This document shows, piece by piece, positions 52,773 to 61,631 of a stretch of DNA of 64,000 nucleotides (position 1 is its first letter; each line of letters opens with the position of its first letter). This DNA is from Bacillota bacterium. GTDB lineage: Bacteria > Bacillota > Clostridia > Acetivibrionales > DTU013. The stretch covers positions 1 to 64,000 of the forward strand of contig JAEZCO010000053.1 in assembly GCA_023433505.1 (NCBI GenBank). The letters are read 5' to 3'. The notes beneath the pieces are model-generated. The model did not search any database, had not been told where the DNA came from, and saw nothing but the letters and a program-made list of their open reading frames with translations. A program made the position numbers and the translations under genes.

Positions 52773-53021
52773 TTGAACAACGTCACAGCCCCCTCTCTAA
52801 GGTGGGGTTACTGATTGAAAAGCAGTCAATGTAGGGTTGCAATCCCCAACTGAAGTTGTTCAAACGCCACGGTTAGGCGTGGCGCACGAAGTGTAGCGTA
52901 GGGCGAATTCATTTCGCCCGCAGCGAGGGGGTATGGGGGCAAGCCTCCATTGGAAATCGAAAGCGTCCAAATTCACATACCGCCAGACCGGTCCAGGACA
53001 ATATGCCCTCCGGCTGGCGGT
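52773..53021. repeat. Highly structured 250-bp region between pstS and pstC
   Basis: TTGAACAAC (52773-52781) is exactly complementary to GTTGTTCAA (52855-52863), bounding a 91-bp unit. Then come perfect hairpins at 52865-52884 (CGCCACG/CGTGGCG), 52901-52919 (GGGCGAA/TTCGCCC) and 52979-53021 (ACCGCCAG/CTGGCGGT). No gene is seen. It could be a relic of an IS200/IS605-type end or other mobile element, or a structured leader of pstC. Confidence 0.6.
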
Positions 53022-53041
53022 TATATATAGGTGGTGGTATT

Positions 53042-54073
53042 GTGGAAGAAATAGAAATTGCAAACAAACCTCAAGCAAAAACCTCTTTTTTCAATGAGCA
53101 AAGCCGTGTCAGGCTTTCACGGATCTTTGATGCCGTTTCTGAAAAGATTATCCTTTTTTTAACTGTGTTGAGCGCCCTCATGATTGTATTTATCTTCTAT
53201 TTTATCCTGCAGAAATCATGGGAGATTTTTAAAATTAACGGATTTGGCTTCATCACCCAAACCGGCTTTGACCAACAGATCAATGAGGCTTTCAACGCTC
53301 CGGGCAATGCGCCTGTCTGGGGATTCGGAGCTTTGGGCCTGCTGCTCGGGTCCCTGCTGACAACGCTGGGCTCCCTGCTCATTGCCGTACCCATGGGGAT
53401 CGGCACGGCCATCGTTATTGCAGAGCTGGCTCCGTCCTGGATGAAAAGGCTGCTGCAATCCGTGGTACGCCTGCTGGCCTCAATTCCCTCGGTGATTTTC
53501 GGCCTGCTGGGGCTGCTGATCGTGGTCCCGTTCATCAAAGCGGCCTTTATCACGACAGAACTTCAAATACTGTTTATCAAATATTTTCAGATGGACGGAA
53601 AAAGCATGCTTGCAGGAATCCTGGTCCTCAGCCTGATGATCCTTCCCATCATCGTCGCGCTTTCGGTTGACGCCATCAACGCCGTACCGAAAAAATACAA
53701 GGAAGCGTCCCTGGCCCTTGGCCTTTCCCATTGGCGGACAATTACCAAAGTCATCATCCCCGCCGCAAAATCCGGAATTCTCGCCGGCGTGGTCCTTGGC
53801 ATGGGAAGAGCCATCGGAGAGGCAATTGCACTCAATATGGTCACCGGAGGCATCGGTTTTATCCCCAACCCCGCCCATGGACTTCCCTTCTTCCTTACGC
53901 CTGTATTGCCTCTTGCTGCGGCGATTGTTAAAAAAGCGGAGGCCATGTCGGTGCCGTCCATTGAATCGGCTTTGTTTGCATGCGGCGTTGTGCTGCTTGC
54001 CACCACCACCCTATTGAGCATCTTAACCAAAATTGTCGAATTTACGGTGAGGAGGAGGCAGGGACTTGAATAA
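53042..54073 (+). CDS. Phosphate ABC permease PstC (copy 1)
   Basis: About 343 residues, six membrane segments, with the PstC pattern SWEIFKINGFGFITQTGF, LASIPSVIFGLLGLLIVVPFI and the ATPase-contact loop KKYKEASLALGLSHWRTITKVIIPAAKSG. The GTG at 53042 follows AGGTGG. A longer in-frame start at 53003 lies inside a hairpin and is rejected. It overlaps pstA. Confidence 0.94.
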   Translation: MEEIEIANKPQAKTSFFNEQSRVRLSRIFDAVSEKIILFLTVLSALMIVFIFYFILQKSWEIFKINGFGFITQTGFDQQINEAFNAPGNAPVWGFGALGLLLGSLLTTLGSLLIAVPMGIGTAIVIAELAPSWMKRLLQSVVRLLASIPSVIFGLLGLLIVVPFIKAAFITTELQILFIKYFQMDGKSMLAGILVLSLMILPIIVALSVDAINAVPKKYKEASLALGLSHWRTITKVIIPAAKSGILAGVVLGMGRAIGEAIALNMVTGGIGFIPNPAHGLPFFLTPVLPLAAAIVKKAEAMSVPSIESALFACGVVLLATTTLLSILTKIVEFTVRRRQGLE

Positions 54074-55001
54074 AAAAGCTGTCAGAGACGCCCTCGGTCA
54101 AACAATGTCATGGCTTTCTTCCAGTCTTACCATCATGCTGTGCATTGGAATCATTGTTTATATTTTAGTCAAGGGATTTTCACAATTGAACCTCTCCTTT
54201 ATTCTCAGTGAACCCAATCCGACCTTCAAGGAGGAATTGAGCGGAGGTATCAGCACCCCGATTATCGGCACCTTTGTCCTCACTTTGATCGGCATATTGC
54301 TGGCATTCCCATGGGCCCTCTCCACTTCCATCTACCTTTCGGAGTATTCGCAAAGGAATCCCCTTGCCAAATACTTCCGGCTGGGAATCGATGTCCTGTC
54401 GGGAGTACCTACCATCGTCATCGCTATTTTTGGCCTGGCTATCTTCAGCCACCCATTTTTCGGGTTCCTCAGCTCCATGGTGGAAGGCGTCGAAGGCGTC
54501 AACAGGGCCTTTGGCCGTTCCTTTTTTATCGCCGGACTTACAATGGCCGTGATGATACTGCCCTTCATCATCAAAACCTGTGAAGAAGCAATAAAATCCG
54601 TCCCCGAATCCTACAGGGAAGGCTCCCTGGCCATGGGCGCCAGCAAATGGCATACCATCACCCAGATTGTATTGCCTTCGGCTTCAAAAGGTATCATTAC
54701 CGGCGTAGTCCTGGGCATGGGAAGAATCATCGGTGATACGGCCATTGTCATGCTTACGCTGGGAGCTACTTTACGCATGACGGGAATACAGCCCTGGTGG
54801 GCGCCCCAGAATTGGATCAGCACCCTGAGAAATACCGGCAGCACCTTGACCTCCTATATTTATTTTACCTCTCCCGCAGGTGAAGGAAATATGACCGGCA
54901 AAGCCTTCGGAGCATCCGTTGTCCTGATTGTAATCATCATTTTGCTGAACCTTCTGACAGAGCTGCTGGGAAATCTGAACAAGATGGTAAGAGAGGAGTA
55001 A
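54066..55001 (+). CDS. Phosphate ABC permease PstA (copy 1)
   Basis: A 311-residue polytopic protein with GGISTPIIGTFVLTLIGILLAFPWALSTSIYLSEYS, VLSGVPTIVIAIFGLAIF and the contact loop ESYREGSLAMGASKWHTITQIVLPSASKG. The start is TTG at 54066, overlapping the pstC stop by eight bases, with GAGGAGG just before. Confidence 0.94.
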   Translation: MNKKAVRDALGQTMSWLSSSLTIMLCIGIIVYILVKGFSQLNLSFILSEPNPTFKEELSGGISTPIIGTFVLTLIGILLAFPWALSTSIYLSEYSQRNPLAKYFRLGIDVLSGVPTIVIAIFGLAIFSHPFFGFLSSMVEGVEGVNRAFGRSFFIAGLTMAVMILPFIIKTCEEAIKSVPESYREGSLAMGASKWHTITQIVLPSASKGIITGVVLGMGRIIGDTAIVMLTLGATLRMTGIQPWWAPQNWISTLRNTGSTLTSYIYFTSPAGEGNMTGKAFGASVVLIVIIILLNLLTELLGNLNKMVREE

Positions 55002-55005
55002 CAGC

Positions 55006-55821
55006 ATGGCAAACGTATCCATTGATTACTCAAAAGTAGCGAATCAGGAAGGACTTACCCGAAAAACGGGAGAGAAGGCCATCAGCGCAGAAAATGTAAA
55101 TGTATGGTATGGCAGCAACCAGGCCCTTCACCAGGTCAATATCGACATCATGAAAAATAGTATTACCGCCTTCATCGGCCCCTCGGGATGCGGAAAAACA
55201 ACCTTGCTGAAATGCTTTAACCGGATGAATGACATCGTCAGGGATTTCAGGCTGGAGGGCAAAATCTCCCTGCATGGAGAAGATTTGTACAGCAACAGGA
55301 ATGTCATCCGCATACGGCAAAAAATCGGCATGGTTTTTCAACAGCCCAATCCCTTTCCCATGACGATTTTTGACAACCTCAAGCTTCCCATCCTGGAAAA
55401 TTCCAATGGCATCACCCGGAACCAAACCCGTGAAATCATCCTGGAGAAGCTGAAGGCTGCCAACCTGTATGATGAAGTGAAATCGAGGCTGAACCAGTCG
55501 GCCCTGAGACTTTCGGGAGGCCAGCAGCAAAGGCTTTGTATTGCAAGGGCCCTGTCCATCGAGCCGGAAATTTTGCTGTTTGACGAGCCCTGTTCCGCCC
55601 TGGACCACATTTCAACAATGAAGATCGAAAGCCTGCTGCTGGAGCTGAAGGAAAAGTTCACCATCGTCATCGTCACCCATAATCTTCAGCAGGCTACCCG
55701 AATCGCAGATTATGTGGCTTTCTTCTACCAGGGCAGGATTGAGGAACAAGGCACCGCACAGGATGTTTTCCTGAATCCCCAATCCAAGCTGACGTCAAAT
55801 TATCTTCACGGGGCATTTTAA
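55006..55821 (+). CDS. Phosphate ABC ATPase PstB (copy 1)
   Basis: A 271-residue ATPase with Walker A GPSGCGKTT, Q-loop VFQQPNPFPMTIFDN, signature LRLSGGQQQRLCIARAL, Walker B ILLFDEP and switch His in IVIVTHNLQQA. The D-loop reads SALDHIST instead of the usual SALDPIST seen in the second copy. A roughly 30-residue N-terminal extension precedes the domain. GAGAGGAG lies upstream, four bases after pstA. Confidence 0.95.
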   Translation: MANVSIDYSKVANQEGLTRKTGEKAISAENVNVWYGSNQALHQVNIDIMKNSITAFIGPSGCGKTTLLKCFNRMNDIVRDFRLEGKISLHGEDLYSNRNVIRIRQKIGMVFQQPNPFPMTIFDNLKLPILENSNGITRNQTREIILEKLKAANLYDEVKSRLNQSALRLSGGQQQRLCIARALSIEPEILLFDEPCSALDHISTMKIESLLLELKEKFTIVIVTHNLQQATRIADYVAFFYQGRIEEQGTAQDVFLNPQSKLTSNYLHGAF

Positions 55822-55904
55822 TTCCAAAGCGTACACGGGCGCTTCTTTCCCCCGTTTCATGTCTCATCACCTATTACCATATTTGAAATCTGGAGGTCAT
55901 TATA

Positions 55905-56762
55905 ATGAAAAAGATAAGCATCCTTAAAGTACCGTTCATAATTCTCGCACTGCTGCTGGCAATATCCCTCGCTGCATGCGGCGGTACTGCACAGGATAAT
56001 TCAAAGGGCGGCGCGGAAGGAACTCCTGCCGGTTCATTAACAGGGAAAATCACCATATCAGGCTCAACGGCTGTCCAAATGCTGGTGCAGGATCTGGCAG
56101 ACGCATTTAAGACGGCGGAGCCGGGTATTACAATAGAAGTGTTGGACGGCACCTCTGCACAAGGCATTATTGATGTGGCAGCAGGAACCTCCGACCTGGG
56201 AGCGTCCTCCCGTGAACTTAAAGACGAAGAAAAGAAGCCCGATTTGACTGAACACCTTATCGCCTATGACGGTATAGCGGTTGTAACCAATCCGGCCAAT
56301 ACGGCAGCCAGCCTGACAAAAGAACAACTGGCCGGAATATTCAAGGGCGAAATCAAAAATTGGAACAAGGTCGGCGGACCGGACAAAGAGATCCTGGCGG
56401 TAGTACGGGAAGAAAATTCCGGAATCCGGGATGATTTTCAAGAAGTATTGGGTCTGAAGGACATCCGGCAAGATGCCCTGCAAGCAGACGGAGCAGGCGC
56501 AATGAATGCAAATATCGCAGCAAAGGATAACGCCCTCGGCTATACTTCATCAGGCTACGCAGACAATTCTCTAAAAAAACTGGCCATTGAGGGAGTGGAT
56601 TGCACGCCGGCAAGCATAAAAGACAAATCCTATCCTTTCACAGAACCCCTGCTGTTAATTTCAAAAGGCGAGGTAAAGCCCGAGGTTAAGGCCTTTCTCG
56701 CATTTATCGAAGGTGAAAACGGACAGAAGCTCATCGGTGAAAAATACATTCCGGCAAAATGA
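55905..56762 (+). CDS. PstS phosphate-binding lipoprotein
   Basis: A 285-residue protein with signal and lipobox LAACG, then a Gly-rich linker. ITISGSTAVQMLVQDLADAF, LGASSRELKDEEK and REENSGIRDDFQEVLG correspond to phosphate-contact segments of PstS; SGIRDDF replaces the more usual SGTR. CTGGAGG precedes the ATG. It follows pstB in the same operon and has no Pho box of its own. Confidence 0.9.
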   Translation: MKKISILKVPFIILALLLAISLAACGGTAQDNSKGGAEGTPAGSLTGKITISGSTAVQMLVQDLADAFKTAEPGITIEVLDGTSAQGIIDVAAGTSDLGASSRELKDEEKKPDLTEHLIAYDGIAVVTNPANTAASLTKEQLAGIFKGEIKNWNKVGGPDKEILAVVREENSGIRDDFQEVLGLKDIRQDALQADGAGAMNANIAAKDNALGYTSSGYADNSLKKLAIEGVDCTPASIKDKSYPFTEPLLLISKGEVKPEVKAFLAFIEGENGQKLIGEKYIPAK

Positions 56763-56796
56763 ACGGGTGTTGACGTATAAAAATGACTTAAGAAAC

Positions 56797-56850
56797 TTAA
56801 CCCGAATTTAACGTTCCATTAATTTGATATTAAATTACAGGAGATATGAT
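56797..56850 (+). promoter_or_regulatory. Predicted Pho box and -10 of the second pst operon
   Basis: TTAACC (56797), TTAACG (56808), TTAATT (56819) and TTAAAT (56830) share TTAA at exact 11-bp steps. The -10 TATGAT (56845) stands 15 bp after the last. The pattern agrees with PhoP boxes of Bacillus and clostridia. Confidence 0.8.
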
Positions 56851-56892
56851 GAATACATAAAATCAAAATAAAAAGAAATCAGGAGGCTAGTA

Positions 56893-57816
56893 ATGAAAAA
56901 ATCGTTTTTAAAGAAATCAATGGTGGTACTTGCAGGACTTGTATTCTCATTGTCAATTATGGCGACCGCATGTAATACAACAACCCCGGATAGTACGACA
57001 GCACCGGGTACTACAAAAGCAGAAACAACAGCAGCCCAGACAACAGCTGCAGGTATATCGGGTTCCGCAACGGCAGTAGGCTCTTCCGCACTTCAACCTC
57101 TGGCAGAAAAAGCAGCACAGATGTTCATGGACAAAAACCCAGATGCTAAAATTCAGGTTCAGGGCGGCGGAAGCGGTACAGGATTGAAGCAGGTATCCGA
57201 AGGCGGATCCGATATAGGAAATTCCGATGTTTTTGCGGAAGAAAAACTTCCGGAAGATCAGGCAAAAGCCCTTGTAGACCATAAGGTATGCGTAGTCGGC
57301 TTTGCAACGGTAGTAAACCCCAAGGTTACTGTGGACAACCTCACCAGCCAGCAATTAATCGACATTTTCACCGGAAAGGTCACCAACTGGAAAGACGTTG
57401 GCGGAAGCGACATGAAAATCGTTATATTGAACCGTCCCGCATCCTCCGGAACAAGGGCAACCTTCAAAAAATATGCATTGAACGGTGCTGATGAGGCTTC
57501 GGGTACAGCATTGACAGAAGAATCCTCCGGCGCAATAAAGAAAGCGCTCAATGACACCGACGGCGCCATTTCATACCTTGCACTCTCCTATGTAGACAGC
57601 TCTGTTAAGGCATTAAAATATGACGGCGTAGAAGCAAACGTTGAAAATGTTAAAGCAGGCACTTACCCCATATGGTCCTACGAGCATATGTATACAAAAG
57701 GTGAAGCTACCGGCGCAGCAAAAGCATTTATCGAATTCATGATGAGCGACGAGTTCAAGCCTTCCATCGTTGAACTTGGCTATATTCCGAATTCAGAAAT
57801 GAAAGTATCAAGATAA
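56893..57816 (+). CDS. PstS phosphate-binding lipoprotein
   Basis: A 307-residue protein. The signal ends in lipobox ATAC (Cys about 27), followed by a Thr-rich linker. SATAVGSSALQPLAEKAAQMF, VQGGGSGTGLKQVSEGGSDIGNSDVF and LNRPASSGTRATFKKYAL are the standard phosphate-binding segments. CAGGAGG precedes the ATG. It is the best canonical PstS of the three and has the strongest-looking Pho box together with pstB copy 2. Confidence 0.94.
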   Translation: MKKSFLKKSMVVLAGLVFSLSIMATACNTTTPDSTTAPGTTKAETTAAQTTAAGISGSATAVGSSALQPLAEKAAQMFMDKNPDAKIQVQGGGSGTGLKQVSEGGSDIGNSDVFAEEKLPEDQAKALVDHKVCVVGFATVVNPKVTVDNLTSQQLIDIFTGKVTNWKDVGGSDMKIVILNRPASSGTRATFKKYALNGADEASGTALTEESSGAIKKALNDTDGAISYLALSYVDSSVKALKYDGVEANVENVKAGTYPIWSYEHMYTKGEATGAAKAFIEFMMSDEFKPSIVELGYIPNSEMKVSR

Positions 57817-57845
57817 TAAGCTACGATTACGATAAAGCTGCAAGG

Positions 57846-57878
57846 GGATCTGATAAAATGAGTTCATTTGTCAGATCC
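57846..57878 (+). terminator. Hairpin between pstS and pstC (copy 2)
   Basis: GGATCTGA (57846-57853) pairs with TCAGATCC (57871-57878), and the inner AAATGA pairs with TCATTT, giving a long stem followed by ATTTTG. A partial terminator or mRNA protector would raise PstS over the permeases. Confidence 0.6.
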
Positions 57879-57939
57879 ATTTTGCACGTTTGGGAAAGAT
57901 ACCATCAAACATCATTTACACAGCGGGGGTTGATTATCT

Positions 57940-58860
57940 ATGGTTAAAAAGCAACTGCAAAAAATAAACCGTTACTACCTTAAGCATGAATTGCCGGGAA
58001 GGTTTACCGTGACGTTTTTCGGGATTTTCCTCATAATTCTTACGGTTTGCCTGGTTTTCTTCATTGCTTCCAAAGGGCTGACAACGTTCTTCGTGAATCA
58101 CCGTTCACCCCTTGAATTTCTGTTTTCAACCGAATGGAAGCCGGAAAGAGAATTGGAAAAAGGAGGCCCTGCCATCGGATCGCTGATATTTATTTTCGGC
58201 TCCATCTCCATTTCCTTACTGGCCTTGCTTATCAGTTCACCCTTTGGCATCTCAACGGCGGTCTTCATGTCGGAAATATCGCCCAAGCTGGGGAAAAAAC
58301 TGTTGCAGCCCGCTGTAGAAATATTTGTTGGCATTCCGTCCGTTGTCTATGGCTGGGTAGGTCTGAGCCTCCTTGTCCCCTTTATCCGGAAAAGCTTTGG
58401 CGGCCTGGGCTTCAGCCTCCTGGCAGGCGCCCTTGTTCTGGCGGTAATGATCTTCCCTACCATCACCAGCATCTCCGTGGATAGCCTGAGATCGCTGCCC
58501 CAGGATTTCAAGGAAGCCTCCTATGCCCTGGGCGCCACACGCTGGCAGACCATCCGGCGGGTCCTGCTTCCTGCGGCACTGCCGGGAGTACTGACGGGGA
58601 TTGTCCTGGGACTGGCTCGCGCCTTCGGTGAAGCCCTTGCCGTCCAGATGGTCATCGGCAATTCCCTGAGAATCCCGGGCTCTCTCCTTGATTCCACTAT
58701 CAACCTGACGAGCATCATTACCATGGACATGGGAAATACGGCTATGGGCACCCCCTGGAACAATGCACTGTGGTCCATGGCATTGCTGCTTCTAATAATA
58801 TCGTTTTTGTTTATCGTCATCATCCATAAAATCGGCTCAAGGGGGAGTGTTTCAAAATGA
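57940..58860 (+). CDS. Phosphate ABC permease PstC (copy 2)
   Basis: A 306-residue polytopic protein with IFVGIPSVVYGWVGLSLLVPFI, the loop QDFKEASYALGATRWQTIRRVLLPAALPG and GLARAFGEALAVQMVIGN. Its closest pattern is PstC, distinct in sequence from copy 1. The pstA start overlaps its stop by four bases. Confidence 0.94.
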   Translation: MVKKQLQKINRYYLKHELPGRFTVTFFGIFLIILTVCLVFFIASKGLTTFFVNHRSPLEFLFSTEWKPERELEKGGPAIGSLIFIFGSISISLLALLISSPFGISTAVFMSEISPKLGKKLLQPAVEIFVGIPSVVYGWVGLSLLVPFIRKSFGGLGFSLLAGALVLAVMIFPTITSISVDSLRSLPQDFKEASYALGATRWQTIRRVLLPAALPGVLTGIVLGLARAFGEALAVQMVIGNSLRIPGSLLDSTINLTSIITMDMGNTAMGTPWNNALWSMALLLLIISFLFIVIIHKIGSRGSVSK

Positions 58861-59759
58861 TCATGAAAGCCAGAACTGCGGATAAAATAGCAACGGTAGT
58901 GTTTTATATCGTTTCGGGACTTGTCATCCTGCTTCTTGCAATGTTTGTGGGGTATATCCTGTACAGCGGCAGAGAAAAGCTGAACCTGCACTTTATCACC
59001 TCCGCCCCCGTATTTGCCAAAGCCGGAGGCGGCATAGGCCCTCAACTCTTCAATTCCGTCTACCTTGTATTCCTTTCCATGCTGATCACCGTCCCTATCG
59101 GCCTTTCCGCCGGGATTTACATGGCGGAGTATGCAAAACCGAACAGTCTGACCAAAGCAATAAGATTCAGCATAGAAGCACTTGCCTCCCTGCCCTCCAT
59201 CGTTATCGGACTATTCGGACTGCTTGTGTTTGTTACACTGACCGGCTGGAAATACACGCTCATGGGAGGAGCCCTTGCCGTATCGATCCTAAACCTTCCC
59301 GTAATCGCAAGAATAAGCGAAGACGCCATAAGGGCAGTGCCTCCATCCATCAAGGAAGCCAGCCTTGCCCTGGGAGCTACGCACTGGCAGTCCATTTACA
59401 AAGTAATCCTGCCGTCTGCAATTCCCGGGCTGATCACCGGCGTCATCGTCACCTCCGGAAGAGTTTTCGGAGAGGCTGCGGCTTTGCTGTATACCGCCGG
59501 CATGAGCAGTCCCCAGTTGGATTTTACTAACTTGAATCCTTTTAACTACCGTTCACCGCTGAACCCGTTCAGACCTGCAGAAACCCTTGCGGTTTATATC
59601 TGGAAGGTCAATTCCGAAGGCCTGGTACCCGACGCCCGCCAGATCGCAGACGGCGCTGCGGCCATACTGATTATTTCCGTATTTATTTTCAACATCGCCG
59701 CAAGATTCCTTGGAAGGTTCTTCAATTCCAGATTTTCAGGCGTCGGTTCGGTAAGGTGA
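58857..59759 (+). CDS. Phosphate ABC permease PstA (copy 2)
   Basis: A 300-residue polytopic protein. GGGIGPQLFNSVYLVFLSMLITVPIGLSAGIYMAEYA and ALASLPSIVIGLFGLLVFV are typical, with the contact loop PSIKEASLALGATHWQSIYKVILPSAIPG. The ATGA overlap with pstC implies coupled translation. Confidence 0.94.
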   Translation: MIMKARTADKIATVVFYIVSGLVILLLAMFVGYILYSGREKLNLHFITSAPVFAKAGGGIGPQLFNSVYLVFLSMLITVPIGLSAGIYMAEYAKPNSLTKAIRFSIEALASLPSIVIGLFGLLVFVTLTGWKYTLMGGALAVSILNLPVIARISEDAIRAVPPSIKEASLALGATHWQSIYKVILPSAIPGLITGVIVTSGRVFGEAAALLYTAGMSSPQLDFTNLNPFNYRSPLNPFRPAETLAVYIWKVNSEGLVPDARQIADGAAAILIISVFIFNIAARFLGRFFNSRFSGVGSVR

Positions 59760-59792
59760 CGGAATCACTTTCATTCATTTGTGAGGTAAATT

Positions 59793-61493
59793 ATGCTAAA
59801 CAGGATATCCAAAGCAGCGGCGGGTAAAATAAAGGGCCTTAAGCTGCGCTCAAGAATTCTAGGGCTTTTCATTGCAACAATTACCCTGTCCGTCCTGGTT
59901 GTAGCAGGCTCCACTTATACTATCGGCAAAAACAGCGTAGAAAATCTGGTAGAAGGCCAGCTCAGCAATTCGGTGCGTTTTGTTATCGACCAGATCAGCT
60001 TACTGTCCGGAGCGTATACGTCAAAACAGTTTTCAGACAAGCTGAACTATGTCCTTTCTTCGGAAAAGGCAGGCTTCACCGAGATGAAAATCAATGCCGA
60101 TATTTACCTGGTAGACTCTTCCGGCTATGAAATCAGCCGGTCGAATATCAACGAACAGGGCACAAAAAAATCCAATCTGCCCGAAAGCTTTATCACCGAC
60201 GCTTTAAAGTCTAAAAAAGGCATAAAGGAAATTAAAATAAACAAGGATGCCAAATCGGTTGCCTATGGCTATATATTGGAAAAGGACTGGATCTATGCCG
60301 TAGCCGTATCAAAATCCTCTTATATGAATTTTGTTTACAAGCTTCAGACCGCAGCCCTGCTGTCGGGGGCTCTGGGCATCCTGCTGGCCATCGCCTTCAG
60401 CTTCCTTGGCACCCGGGGCCTGATCAATACCATCAAAGAAATTAACAAAGCGGTTTATAAAGCGGACAGAGGAGATTTTACCGTAAGGGTCGATTCCCAC
60501 CACGGAGGTCCCGAAATCAGAGATACCGCCGATAATCTGAATATCATGCTGACAAATATCGGCGGCATTCTAAAGGAGTTAAGCTCCTCCATCAACGATT
60601 TGAAAACCTCCAGCGAGGCGTTAAAAAACATATCGGATGAAACGGATGAGAGCGCCGGCTCCATCCATAATCTGTCCCTCAACATGTCCACCTCCTCCGG
60701 ATTCCAGAAAGAACTCCTGGTAAAGATTGATTCCTCCACCAATGCAATCCTTGGGATCCTGCAGGAAATCACCAACGAAACCAATGAAACAATCCATATG
60801 AGCAATATCATGCTCGACAGTGTAATTCAGGGGATTGAATCCATAAAAGTGCTGGAAAACAAAATCGGCGAGATCGAGAAAATATCGGATGATACCGTGG
60901 TACATATAGAAACTCTGGATAAGAAATCCAATGAAATCAACCGGATCGCCAACACCATCAAGTCCATTTCCCAACAAACAAAGCTGCTTTCCTTCAATGC
61001 CGCCATTGAGGCTGCAAAAGCCGGAGGTGCCGGAGCAGGCTTCGCAGTGGTTGCACAGGAAATTAAAAAGCTGGCGGAAAGCTCCTCGGATTCAGCCAAT
61101 GAAGTGGATGGTATCGTGAAAGAAATCTATGCAAATACAAAATCGGTGCTGAAAATTGCCAACCGCTGCCGGGAAGTCTCCCACGAAGGCGCTTCCATCA
61201 CCGACGAATCCATCTCCGCCTTTAACGAGATCACGGACAAGGTGCGAAAAACCCATCAACACATTACCAGCGTTGCTTCCGGCACAAACGCCATCTCCAC
61301 CGACACAAAGGAATATATCTATGACATCGGGCAAATACAGAATGCTTTGAATGAAATTGTGGGAAATTCACAGGAGATATTTGTAACGGTGCAGCAGCAC
61401 AAGCATCTTTCCTCGGGAATTGCGCAATATGCAGACTCCTTGCTGGATATGGCCAATTCCATGGACGAATTAAAAAACAGGTTTATTACTTGA
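59793..61493 (+). CDS. Methyl-accepting chemotaxis protein inside the pst operon
   Basis: A 566-residue chemoreceptor. Membrane segments lie near residues 24-45 and 183-205, with a roughly 135-residue single-Cache-like sensor domain between them (VDSSGYEISRSNI). HAMP follows, then the signalling coiled coil with the conserved tip SQQTKLLSFNAAIEAAKAGGAGAGFAVVAQEIKKLAE. It begins 33 bp after pstA without a terminator, so it is probably co-expressed with phosphate transport. It may serve phosphate taxis or link PstS occupancy to motility. Confidence 0.92.
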   Translation: MLNRISKAAAGKIKGLKLRSRILGLFIATITLSVLVVAGSTYTIGKNSVENLVEGQLSNSVRFVIDQISLLSGAYTSKQFSDKLNYVLSSEKAGFTEMKINADIYLVDSSGYEISRSNINEQGTKKSNLPESFITDALKSKKGIKEIKINKDAKSVAYGYILEKDWIYAVAVSKSSYMNFVYKLQTAALLSGALGILLAIAFSFLGTRGLINTIKEINKAVYKADRGDFTVRVDSHHGGPEIRDTADNLNIMLTNIGGILKELSSSINDLKTSSEALKNISDETDESAGSIHNLSLNMSTSSGFQKELLVKIDSSTNAILGILQEITNETNETIHMSNIMLDSVIQGIESIKVLENKIGEIEKISDDTVVHIETLDKKSNEINRIANTIKSISQQTKLLSFNAAIEAAKAGGAGAGFAVVAQEIKKLAESSSDSANEVDGIVKEIYANTKSVLKIANRCREVSHEGASITDESISAFNEITDKVRKTHQHITSVASGTNAISTDTKEYIYDIGQIQNALNEIVGNSQEIFVTVQQHKHLSSGIAQYADSLLDMANSMDELKNRFIT

Positions 61494-61500
61494 AATACCA

Positions 61501-61554
61501 TTAACATCAAGTTAACATACGCTTAACGATTCATTAAATCTATTTTGATATAAT
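61501..61554 (+). promoter_or_regulatory. Predicted Pho box and -10 of pstB-phoU-phoP
   Basis: TTAACA (61501), TTAACA (61512), TTAACG (61523) and TTAAAT (61534) at exact 11-bp steps, then consensus TATAAT at 61549, 15 bp after the last. This is the cleanest of the boxes. Confidence 0.85.
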
Positions 61555-61631
61555 AAAGATGACTAACGATGGAATTATATTTTATGGAGAGTTTGCATGC
61601 AAAACTCTTCTCATACGAAAGGCTGGCGGAT

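Noticed and set aside
55030..55608. 192-residue minus-strand open frame
   Set aside because: Antisense to pstB copy 1 with no ribosome site or recognisable domain.
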